NCBI RefSeq assembly: GCF_004359505.1
Contig: NZ_SCWE01000002.1
Span: forward strand, 62,001-126,000
DNA length: 64,000 nt
DNA from: Macrococcus hajekii
GTDB taxonomy: Bacteria; Bacillota; Bacilli; Staphylococcales; Staphylococcaceae
Reading direction: 5' to 3'
Position 1 is the first letter of the stretch. Each line of letters begins with the position of its first letter. The notes under the pieces were generated by a model. The model had not been told where the DNA came from, did not search any database, and saw only the letters and a list, made by a program, of their open reading frames with translations. The position numbers were made by a program, and so were the translations under genes. Shown one piece after another: positions 54,904-62,386 of the stretch.

Positions 54904-56637
54904 TTATTCTTCAATTATTATCTTGTTGTTTTTCATTGTATATTTTAATACTTCTTTTAATTTAGTTATAAATATTTGCTTTTCTTCTACATTATTTTTA
55001 GCCCAATATAGAATTGGATCTGACTTTTTCCAATTATCCTTTTCAATTCTGAACCATTCTTTCCAAACCACTCTAGGAGGTTTATTGTAATGTGGTCCAC
55101 CACTAACATTTTTGTGTTCTTCATTATAGCTTCCATTTCTTATAGACTGAATTACGTTATAATAACTATTATGCATAAACATTTGATATGTATAATCTTT
55201 ATTTTCTTTCCAGAATTCACTGTTTTCATCTTTAAGTATATTAAAGACAAATTCTTCAGGATTTTCTTTTTTACCAGGGAGAGAAACAAAATTTTTCATC
55301 TTACTTATATCGAAAGGTATATCTGAATCCAAGCAGACAATCGAATTATATTTAAATTCATTTATATTTGCCTTGTACAGTGTTTGATAATTCGTACATG
55401 ATAATTTAACCTTTTGAAAATTAACCAAGCTTGATATTGGTTTGTTGTTATATTTTTCTCCTCTTATCAATTTTTTAAATATATATTCAGCCTCAGCATC
55501 TTCAACATATAAATTTATTTTATCTATCAGCAATTTTTCTTTATTGATTATTAAAAATTCATTCATTAAATCCTTTAATTGAGGATCTACTTTTACTTCT
55601 AATTTTTTTGAATCATTTAGAAACGTTGATATGATTTTTATTGAATTTGGTCTATACTTACTTTCTAACTTTAAAGAATATATATATTCTAATAGACTCA
55701 AAGAGTGTGTAGTAAAAAAAATTTGAATTTTGAATTCTCTAGCCTTATTTATTAGTACATCTAGTAATTTATTTTGTGCTGCTGCATATAGAGTTGCATC
55801 AATCTCATCAATAATCAAAATACCGCCTTTATAATTGTCACCAAGAGCATTCTTAAGTTTCCTGAATGAGAACAATGCGAATAGAATTTGACCAATATTA
55901 TCTTCTCCTGAAGATATCATTTGAATAGTTTTGTCTTCTTCTATAAAAGCAGCTGTATTTTTATTTTTTAAATCAGTATTAATACTTTTAAGATTATTGT
56001 CATACCGTTTAAGCAAGATCGATTCATATAAATTGTGAATCATAACTTTCTCTTCTTGTGACAAATCTAACTCTATATCATTATTTTTATTTGATTGAAT
56101 TAAAGGGCTCACTCTTCCCAAACCCAAATATATAACAGGAAAAACATAATTAGAAGAAATACTATTTTCCCTCCTAGTTACTAACCTAGGAAGTTTTCTA
56201 TCATGATTTGTTGACTCTATGTCAAATGCAACACCATTAGATAACTCTATTTTACAATGCTTAACTCCTCTTTTATCAAGATCTGACATTTTAAAATGTT
56301 CATTTGATTTTGATTCGAAATTTTGTCCAAATAATGTTAGTAAACTATTATACATTTGTATTTTTTCTTTTTCTAATTGTGTTTTATTAGGTTTAGCTTT
56401 TAATTTACTTATTTCATCCTTGCTTAAATTCTTTACACATTCAAACTCCTCAATATCAATAACCTGATTATTAAAAGAAAAGCCTTGGGCAATCATTCCC
56501 AATATTGTTGACTTGCCGGTACCGTTTTTCCCGGTGATAACATTAATTAATTGACCAGGTTTGATGTGGGCGTTTTCTATAATTCTAAAATCATTAATTT
56601 CTATAGATGTTATACTAATTTTATTACTTCCTGCCAT
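54904..56637 (-). CDS. OLD-like AAA/ABC ATPase with TOPRIM-like C-terminus
   Basis: A 577-residue protein. Walker A GKNGTGKST (36-44), an ABC-type core with ISSGEDNIGQIL in the signature place (about 240), Walker B GGILIIDEIDATLY (about 270-283) and H-loop TTHSLSLLEY. After about residue 365 a second domain has INLYVEDAEAEYIFKKL and SIVCLDSDIPFD, the Glu and DxD of a TOPRIM nuclease fold. This is the architecture of OLD nucleases and of many phage-defence ATPases. It lies first in an operon with an adenine methylase. RBS AAGGGG. AT-rich, foreign composition. Confidence 0.8.
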   Translation of the reverse strand: MAGSNKISITSIEINDFRIIENAHIKPGQLINVITGKNGTGKSTILGMIAQGFSFNNQVIDIEEFECVKNLSKDEISKLKAKPNKTQLEKEKIQMYNSLLTLFGQNFESKSNEHFKMSDLDKRGVKHCKIELSNGVAFDIESTNHDRKLPRLVTRRENSISSNYVFPVIYLGLGRVSPLIQSNKNNDIELDLSQEEKVMIHNLYESILLKRYDNNLKSINTDLKNKNTAAFIEEDKTIQMISSGEDNIGQILFALFSFRKLKNALGDNYKGGILIIDEIDATLYAAAQNKLLDVLINKAREFKIQIFFTTHSLSLLEYIYSLKLESKYRPNSIKIISTFLNDSKKLEVKVDPQLKDLMNEFLIINKEKLLIDKINLYVEDAEAEYIFKKLIRGEKYNNKPISSLVNFQKVKLSCTNYQTLYKANINEFKYNSIVCLDSDIPFDISKMKNFVSLPGKKENPEEFVFNILKDENSEFWKENKDYTYQMFMHNSYYNVIQSIRNGSYNEEHKNVSGGPHYNKPPRVVWKEWFRIEKDNWKKSDPILYWAKNNVEEKQIFITKLKEVLKYTMKNNKIIIEE

Positions 56638-56675
56638 AATCCCTTATCCCCTTGTATTATTTTCTTTAAAAAATT

Positions 56676-56733
56676 ATAACATGTTATATAAGGTAATATT
56701 ACATGTTTTTGAAAGTAATGAAACTTTCAAAAA
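56676..56733 (-). promoter_or_regulatory. Two dyads over the ATPase-methylase promoter
   Basis: A perfect inverted repeat TTTTTGAAAGT/ACTTTCAAAAA (56706-56733 region) and an imperfect one, AACATGT-ATAT .. ATAT-ACATGTT (56678-56708). On the minus strand they cover possible -35 (TTTCAA) and -10 (TATATA or TATAAT) boxes. No regulator gene is next to them; an IS30 copy sits 20 nt away. Confidence 0.5.
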
Positions 56734-56752
56734 TATATCTAAATTGCAATTA

Positions 56753-57989
56753 CAAGTTAGCCACCCTGACAAATCTAGTTCATATAGAATCCTAGGGATT
56801 CACTTAGTAGTTCTCTTTAATTAGTTCCTTCAAAAACACTTCCATCGCTGACTGTCCATTTAGTATCTTGCGTGGATATCTGTTCATCCATTCCTGGATT
56901 TTATGGACGGTAGAAGTTGTTACAGTTGAAATGGGGATACCTTTAGGAATATACCGGCTAATAAATCTGTGCTGATTTTCTTTCGTCCCTCTCTCCCAAG
57001 AGGCATAGGGGTGAGTGAAGTAGACTTCAGATAATCCTTTGAGGCATTCAGAAAGATCGCTGAATTCAGGTCCGTTATCTGATGTAATGGACTTGAATAT
57101 TTTAGGGAAAGCATCTCCTGTTTCCTTTATCAGATGACGTAGTGCGTTGACTACATGGCAGCTTTGTTTACCATCAATCTTTAAGATAAGTTCATACCGG
57201 CTTTTTCTCTCAACCATCGTGAGGAGAACCTGATCCTCCCCAGACTTCTGGCCGACAACGGTATCTATCTCCCAATGTCCGAAGGTCGTGCGTGTATCCA
57301 CTGCATGAGGACGTAGTTCGACAGACTGACCCAGTACTTTTTTATTAATACGAGTAAAGCCTGTCGGCTTCTTATTCTTAAGCTTTAACTTCATCAGAAG
57401 ATTGATATTACGCGTCTTTATCAGTTTTCTGTCAATCCAGTTATAGAGTGTCTTTATGCAGGGTATGAATCTTTCTGGAAAAAGCTTAGCTTTCTTAGCA
57501 AGCATAATAACGGAAGCCGGAGACATTTCCTGATGTATCATCAGATGATCGGCCCATTCAACAAAGGGATTTCCTGTGATAGGAATAGGGCGACGTCCTG
57601 ACTTGATACGATTTTCAAAGTATCTATCCTGAACAAGATCAGGTGAATAGATGCATTTGTAGTAGGTGTAAGTCTTATTATTCTGTATCTGCTGGCTCTT
57701 TTGTGTGTAAGTCCCACGCTTTATCTCATTATTGATGGTCTGTGGCGCTCTACCGAGCTTTCCGGCTATTTGTCTATTTGAATACCCTTCATTAATCAGC
57801 GTCTGTATGATGATTCGTTCATCTCTAGAAAGGTGTTTGCCCTTAACGGTTTTCGTGTTACCATTGATATGCGCCATACGAATTCATTCCTTTATTGTCG
57901 GTGTGAGAACTACAATATTAACATGAATTCGTCATGGCGTATTTTTTTATAAACAATTAATGTATCTTCCACCTTAGGTGGCTAACTTG
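56753..57989 (-). mobile_element. IS30-family insertion sequence
   Basis: About 1.24 kb bounded by 13-bp inverted repeats CAAGTTAGCCACC (56753-56765) and its complement at 57977-57989, and holding one intact transposase. No clear short target duplication is seen. It lies just upstream of the ATPase-methylase promoter. Confidence 0.85.
56804..57877 (-). CDS. IS30-family transposase
   Basis: A 357-residue DDE transposase. N-terminal HTH (LSRDERIIIQTLINEGYSNRQIAGKLGR in outline, about 16-43), then catalytic Asp in FGHWEIDTVVG, Asp in ITSDNGPEF, and Glu in ASWERGTKENQHRFISRY. Full length and apparently intact, so the element may be active. RBS AAAGGAATG region before ATG. Confidence 0.93.
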   Translation of the reverse strand: MAHINGNTKTVKGKHLSRDERIIIQTLINEGYSNRQIAGKLGRAPQTINNEIKRGTYTQKSQQIQNNKTYTYYKCIYSPDLVQDRYFENRIKSGRRPIPITGNPFVEWADHLMIHQEMSPASVIMLAKKAKLFPERFIPCIKTLYNWIDRKLIKTRNINLLMKLKLKNKKPTGFTRINKKVLGQSVELRPHAVDTRTTFGHWEIDTVVGQKSGEDQVLLTMVERKSRYELILKIDGKQSCHVVNALRHLIKETGDAFPKIFKSITSDNGPEFSDLSECLKGLSEVYFTHPYASWERGTKENQHRFISRYIPKGIPISTVTTSTVHKIQEWMNRYPRKILNGQSAMEVFLKELIKENY

Positions 57990-58133
57990 ATTGTATAACT
58001 TACCAATAGATTTATATAATAAGAATTTAAAAGTCTTTATAAGTGAATTTCATACTATAAAACTAAGAAAATAAGATTAAGTATCATGTGTATGAATAGC
58101 TAGCTATTATAATAGAAGAAACTCAAGCTATTT

Positions 58134-58706
58134 TTATGATTTAGAACGATTTTCTTCTTTTTCTAGGTATCGATAGATGGTAGATCTTGATACATTCCAC
58201 TTCTCTGCAATAGTCTTAATAGACGTTCCGTTATCAACTAAAGTCCTGAGAAGTTGAACATCACTTTCATTAAACTTCTCAGGGCGGCCCCCAAGACGGC
58301 CCCTTGCTCGAGCAGCCACTCTTCCTGCAGCTGATCTCTCCAGTATAAGGTTACGTTCAAACTCTGCAAAGGCTGCAAACAAATGAAACATTAGCTGACC
58401 CGTTGAACTTGACCGATCCATCGTGATATTTTCCTGGATACTATGGAAACTGACACCTCTATCATTTAAGGCATTGACGATTGAAATGAGATCCTCCATA
58501 TTTCTTCCGAGTCGGTCTAATCTCCAGACAATAACAGTATCCCCTTTCCGAGCAAATTCAATCGCCTGATCAAGTCCAGGTCGCTGACTTTTTGCCCCAC
58601 TCATTTTATCAGTGAAGATTTTCTCACATCCATAATTTTCAAGACTATCATTCTGTAAATCCAAATTCTGTAATCCAGTAGATACTCGTGCATATCCAAT
58701 TTTCAT
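58134..58706 (-). CDS. Serine recombinase (resolvase/invertase)
   Basis: A 190-residue small serine recombinase: catalytic serine in YARVSTGLQN (S9), WRLDRLGRNMEDL (about 62-74), E-helix AAFAEFERNLILERSAAGR, and a C-terminal HTH (TSIKTIAEKWNVSRSTIYRYL). Similar to BinR/TnpR of staphylococcal plasmids and transposons. No Tn3 transposase or invertible segment is visible nearby, so it is probably a leftover of a plasmid or transposon that entered the island. Confidence 0.9.
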   Translation of the reverse strand: MKIGYARVSTGLQNLDLQNDSLENYGCEKIFTDKMSGAKSQRPGLDQAIEFARKGDTVIVWRLDRLGRNMEDLISIVNALNDRGVSFHSIQENITMDRSSSTGQLMFHLFAAFAEFERNLILERSAAGRVAARARGRLGGRPEKFNESDVQLLRTLVDNGTSIKTIAEKWNVSRSTIYRYLEKEENRSKS

Positions 58707-58823
58707 CCTGTCTCATCTCTCCTTTAAATGTATTATATCTTAATTTATAATTGGTTATCAAACATAGATTAAGAGACGGGTTATTGTACATAAATTTGGA
58801 TCAAATCTGACTGAATTGTATAT

Positions 58824-58862
58824 AAAAAAAGAGTGTACAGAAAATGGAGACTTTCTGTACAC
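58824..58862 (-). terminator. Terminator after the immunity gene
   Basis: Stem GTGTACAGAAA/TTTCTGTACAC followed by CTTTTTTT on the minus strand. Confidence 0.85.
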
Positions 58863-58888
58863 TTTAAATTGATTTATTACATTATGAT

Positions 58889-59212
58889 TTATACTCCTTC
58901 AATCACTAGTTCTATATCTTTTGCTAAGGATAAATTATATTTCAATATTATCTGCAACTCGATTAATATTTTTTCAATAGAAGTCGGATATTTATACATA
59001 TATAAATCTTTTAATATTTTCTTAATCATTCCATTAGAATAATGACTCACTCCAGCTACAAAGAACTTTCGATTATATTTTAGAAAAATATCTTGGATAG
59101 CTTCAGTGTAATCAACATATAAATAATATTCATTAGATAACTGATTATTTTTGAACTTGAAGGTAACTACTGGACCGGGACCTTCCCATTCCTCAGTAAC
59201 AAAATATCTCAT
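58889..59212 (-). CDS. Putative immunity protein (107 aa)
   Basis: A soluble protein with a beta-rich first half (RYFVTEEWEGPGPVVTFKF) and a helical second half. Family not recognised. It begins 1 nt after the stop of a very basic toxin-like protein and ends in a terminator, the usual layout of a toxin followed by its immunity gene. Being slightly acidic, it could neutralise a basic nuclease toxin. Confidence 0.5.
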   Translation of the reverse strand: MRYFVTEEWEGPGPVVTFKFKNNQLSNEYYLYVDYTEAIQDIFLKYNRKFFVAGVSHYSNGMIKKILKDLYMYKYPTSIEKILIELQIILKYNLSLAKDIELVIEGV

Positions 59213-59213
59213 A

Positions 59214-59555
59214 TTATCTCCTTCTTCTTTTTGATTTTTCCTTTCTATATTTATTATTATGGTAACTAACTATTTTACCTCTCTTCGTATAATATCCTCC
59301 ATTTTTCCCTCTGACTCTATAACCCTTCTTACCATTACTTAATCTCACTTTTTCAAGATTACCTCGTCTTTTATTAGCTTTAAATGTAGTCCTAGCTCTT
59401 TGAGTATATCTCTTAACAGAATATCTTCCTTTTACTCCATGCTTCTTATAATGATACTTTGCATTTTGAGCTCTTGATTTAAATGTCCCTTTATCATAAT
59501 GCCTATAAGTTTTATAATATTTCTTTCCATAATTATAGTCTGCCTTAATAATCAT
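59214..59555 (-). CDS. Orphan toxin-domain protein, very basic (113 aa)
   Basis: About 40 percent Lys/Arg plus many Tyr. The pattern FKSRAQNAKYHYKKHGVKG...YTQRARTTF...LSNGKKGYRVRGKNGGYYTKRGKIVSYHNN is like the C-terminal toxin tips of Firmicutes polymorphic toxins, many of which are RNases. It lacks the long N-terminal delivery part. ATG at 59555 has no clear ribosome site, so it may be a displaced tip rather than an expressed gene. The stretch 59556-59830 contains nothing recognisable. Confidence 0.5.
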   Translation of the reverse strand: MIIKADYNYGKKYYKTYRHYDKGTFKSRAQNAKYHYKKHGVKGRYSVKRYTQRARTTFKANKRRGNLEKVRLSNGKKGYRVRGKNGGYYTKRGKIVSYHNNKYRKEKSKRRRR

Positions 59556-59833
59556 TCGAAATATTTAGAATAAATTTCTAATTAGTTGAAATGATCATAA
59601 AGAAAGTAATGAAATAATTCAAGTAATCTCTTACATCTACATGATATTTTTTACAATGTGAATAAAAAGATGCATGTGATTTATTGAGTGCAAATGAAAC
59701 TACCAAATATTATTATGAGAAAATATGTTTACTAATGTATGAATTCCTGAGAAAAACCGGGTCATTTCATATGGTTTCAAACAGTTTCATATCATTGAAT
59801 TTTAAGCAGGCTTCACACAAAATAGTTCTCCTA

Positions 59834-59856
59834 GGGGTAACTAAAAGGTAATTGAA
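59834..59856. repeat. Direct repeats near attachment site, middle
   Basis: GGGGTAACTAAAAGGTAATTGAA, the same type as at 53465 and 60099, on the inner flank of the second attachment repeat. Confidence 0.5.
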
Positions 59857-59879
59857 TACATAAATAAAAACACAAAAAA

Positions 59880-59909
59880 AGCACTCTTTGGAATAATCCA
59901 AAGAGTGCT
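59880..59909 (-). terminator. rpsI-type terminator, second copy
   Basis: Perfect stem AGCACTCTTTGGA/TCCAAAGAGTGCT with TTTTTTT on the minus strand, just after the second rpsI-tail repeat. Confidence 0.85.
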
Positions 59910-59926
59910 TTAAACGTTGATGTAAC

Positions 59927-59994
59927 AACGATATTAACGTTTTGAGAACTGTGGTGAACGACGAGCGCCTTTAAGACCTGGTTTTTTACGTTCA
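59927..59994 (-). repeat. rpsI 3'-end attachment repeat, right copy
   Basis: Identical over 68 bp to 53293-53360; encodes the last 19 residues and stop of S9 on the minus strand. Upstream sequence (59995 onward) is not rpsI, so this is a junction between two islands and not the chromosomal gene. Confidence 0.9.
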
Positions 59995-60098
59995 AAAAAT
60001 TTTGATGTTTGAGCAATAGTCATGAAGTGTCGTAAACCTTGATACTAAAGGATTTATCAAAAAATAAGTATCAGTGAAAATCATATAATTTCAACAAA

Positions 60099-60127
60099 GG
60101 GTACTCAAAGGGTACTTAAAGGGTAAC
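60099..60127. repeat. Direct repeats near attachment site, right
   Basis: GGGTACTCAAA GGGTACTTAAA GGGTAAC: three tandem 11-bp units. Confidence 0.6.
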
Positions 60128-60514
60128 ATTTTCAAACTAAAATCTGCTAGTCGGCAGCACTTTAAGTTATCTTCTATCTCCATTTAAATTAGTCTTATAC
60201 TTCTGCAGGATTTTACATTGCACTAGTGGATTGTTCTATAGATTCTGAAACTAAGGTGTTTTAAAGGTTTTAATTTTTTATGTAGTAATTATATTAGGAT
60301 CTAAAAGTTCACCTATAACTTATTTTGAGAATGAAATTAAATATGACGATGAAATTATGAACAAATCATTGTTATTGAATTTGGATATACCGTTCAATAA
60401 GAGTTATCTAGTAAGCTACAGACGACACTTGATTTCATTTCACATATAATGAGTTGTCATGTTCACACCTTCCTTTTTTGTTGTCCCTTCTGTAATTTCA
60501 GAAAAGTACCAATA

Positions 60515-60560
60515 AAAAGCAAATGGCATATCGACTAAAATCGATATGCCATTTGCTTTT
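60515..60560. terminator. Terminator of the pilus operon
   Basis: Perfect 20-bp stem (60515-60534 with 60541-60560), AAAAGCAAATGG... and complement, with loop CTAAAA. A/T-rich ends serve either strand. Confidence 0.87.
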
Positions 60561-60623
60561 ACTTAATCCCTGTTATAGGCAAAAGTGATATCTTAAAGAA
60601 TGATTAATTAAGATTAGAACCTA

Positions 60624-61454
60624 CTAGAAATTATTTTTTTCTTCAGTTGTGACTTGCCACAAGAAAATCCATATCAGTCCTATAATTAGGACTAAAATTA
60701 CCCATGAATCTGATAATACTTTAAGTTTTTCTAGTAATGAAAATTCTCTTGGAGTAACTGTCCGTTTTTCGTCAACTGTTTCCTGTTTTTTTTGAAAAGG
60801 CATTCTTTCAGAATAGATTAATAATCTTCTGCTACCATCGGGTGTACATGTCATCAGTGTCAAAATATCTCGATTTTTTATGACTGCCAATGATTCTACT
60901 TGATCCGGTGTTACAATTTTGCGATTAAAAACACGATAATATAGCTTCTCTTTATAATTACTAATGATAATCTGATCACCGTTCTTCAGTCGATCAATGT
61001 GTGTGAACCACTCATGTGTTGGTGAATATGAGTGGGCTGCCAATACACTATTTGTATTATTGCCTCCTAATGGGTAACTGGTCCCAATGACCCGTGAGAC
61101 GCCTCTATTCAGGTTTTCAGGTGTTGCTTCAGTATATACTGGATAATGTAGTCTTAGAGCTGGTATCCTGATGGTCGCTATTATATCAGCATGCTTCGTC
61201 AGATTTTCTTCACTCTCATCTTTTTTGTTTTCAACAGCTGGTGATATGATTTTTGACTGTTGATTCTCTCTTTTATTGTAGTTTTCAAACGTTTGATATT
61301 TTAGTTGCTTATCGGGAGAAAGAGATTCGAATGACTGATCAGTTTTTTCAGACTCCACGCTCATACTGTAGTTATAGTAGACTTTTGTCCCAAGGGGATA
61401 GATACAGATAGCCAGTCCTATTATAAAGAGGAGTATAATGCTACTCTTTTTCAT
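60624..61454 (-). CDS. Class C-type sortase (second sortase of the locus)
   Basis: A 276-residue sortase: N-terminal membrane helix (about 4-24), catalytic His in VLAAHSYSPTHEWF, Cys in LTLMTCTPDGS and Arg in RRLLIYSER, then a C-terminal helix (about 247-267). The two membrane anchors are typical of pilin polymerases. Start at 61454 with AAGGATT upstream, overlapping the other sortase gene by 14 nt. It may polymerise a minor pilin, or attach the shaft. Confidence 0.82.
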   Translation of the reverse strand: MKKSSIILLFIIGLAICIYPLGTKVYYNYSMSVESEKTDQSFESLSPDKQLKYQTFENYNKRENQQSKIISPAVENKKDESEENLTKHADIIATIRIPALRLHYPVYTEATPENLNRGVSRVIGTSYPLGGNNTNSVLAAHSYSPTHEWFTHIDRLKNGDQIIISNYKEKLYYRVFNRKIVTPDQVESLAVIKNRDILTLMTCTPDGSRRLLIYSERMPFQKKQETVDEKRTVTPREFSLLEKLKVLSDSWVILVLIIGLIWIFLWQVTTEEKNNF

Positions 61455-62322
61455 TCTGAATCCTTTTTCTTCTGCTTATGCAGTAACGGTATAGTAAGTA
61501 AATAACCAGGGCAATGAGAATACCAATGAGGTAGTTTTTGTAGACATTTAGAAATTTGAACCACCATGGATCTTTAGTAGCTTCATGTTGTTTTTTTACT
61601 TCGGGCGTATAGGGTACGCGATGCCCTGTAACAATTAGCCGATGTGAGTTAATCATATAAGGTGTACAGGTAAGGAGTGTTAGTTCATCTTTTCCTGGAC
61701 GAATCTTAAGTTTTCGGAAGTCATTTGGTTCGATAACATCAATGGAATCTATCTTGTAAGCCAATATTTCTTTAATATTATGAACATAGACCATGTCGCC
61801 TTTTTCGACTTTATCTAAATCTGTAAACAATTTTTTATCCGGAAGGCCACGATGTCCGGTTATCACTGTATGAGTGGACTTTCCACCTACGGGCAGGGAA
61901 GTCCGTTCTAGATGACCGAGTCCCTGTTGCAGAATTCGTTCACTAGTTCCAGCGAACAATGGCAGATCCTGATGTATGCTCGGAATTTCTATATGTCCAA
62001 TTTTCTCATGTACTTCCAGCATCTTAGCATATAGTGCTTTTCCTTCTTCCTTCTGTTTCTCTGAGAAGACATCTGTCAACATTTCACCGTTTGTCAATGT
62101 AGTGTTATAAGCTTTTGCTTTATTGATTCGAATATCAATCTCCCGGTCTGACAATGTTTCTAATTCCTTATCAAAATTATTGACGTCATTGCTGGACTGA
62201 TAATCGTAGTATACTGCCGTTATAAATGGATAGAATAAAATGAGAATGCCCATCAGAAAGACAAGTAGGAAAGTGATATTAGATCGCCTGTTTTTCTTTT
62301 TGTTTGATTCGATAGTATCCAT
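61441..62322 (-). CDS. Class C sortase (pilin polymerase)
   Basis: A 293-residue sortase: membrane helix (about 16-37), helical linker, catalytic His in VITGHRGLPDKKLFTDL, Cys in LTLLTCTPYMINSHRLIVTGHR with the Arg after it, and a C-terminal helix (about 255-275). The TLLTCTPYMINSHRL stretch is typical of class C sortases, which link pilin subunits through isopeptide bonds. Start at 62322 after AAAGGAGC. It follows the major pilin by 64 nt. Confidence 0.88.
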   Translation of the reverse strand: MDTIESNKKKNRRSNITFLLVFLMGILILFYPFITAVYYDYQSSNDVNNFDKELETLSDREIDIRINKAKAYNTTLTNGEMLTDVFSEKQKEEGKALYAKMLEVHEKIGHIEIPSIHQDLPLFAGTSERILQQGLGHLERTSLPVGGKSTHTVITGHRGLPDKKLFTDLDKVEKGDMVYVHNIKEILAYKIDSIDVIEPNDFRKLKIRPGKDELTLLTCTPYMINSHRLIVTGHRVPYTPEVKKQHEATKDPWWFKFLNVYKNYLIGILIALVIYLLYRYCISRRKRIQNEKE

Positions 62323-62386
62323 GAAAGCTCCTTTCAACAATAAAAAAGGCAGGACAACATACTGTCTCTGCCTCTAACTTTTTAGA

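Larger units (their letters stand above)
53293..59994. mobile_element. Degenerate genomic island at rpsI, first unit
   Basis: DNA between the two identical 68-bp rpsI-tail repeats. It is clearly more AT-rich than the neighbouring core. It carries a small toxin candidate, a methylase/ATPase pair, an IS30 element, a resolvase and a toxin-immunity pair. It has no integrase, so it is not self-mobile as seen. Macrococcus resistance islands carrying mecD also insert at this rpsI site. Confidence 0.75.

Noticed and set aside
53952-56637. Naming the ATPase-methylase pair as a known system such as PARIS or Gabija
   Set aside because: PARIS has a separate DUF4435 nuclease and Gabija a UvrD-like helicase. 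Neither partner is present, and the methylase is not part of those systems.
60280-60452. Plus-strand frame of about 57 codons (VVIILGSKSSPITYF...)
   Set aside because: No start codon with a ribosome site and no recognisable family; may be a gene remnant but too weak to list.
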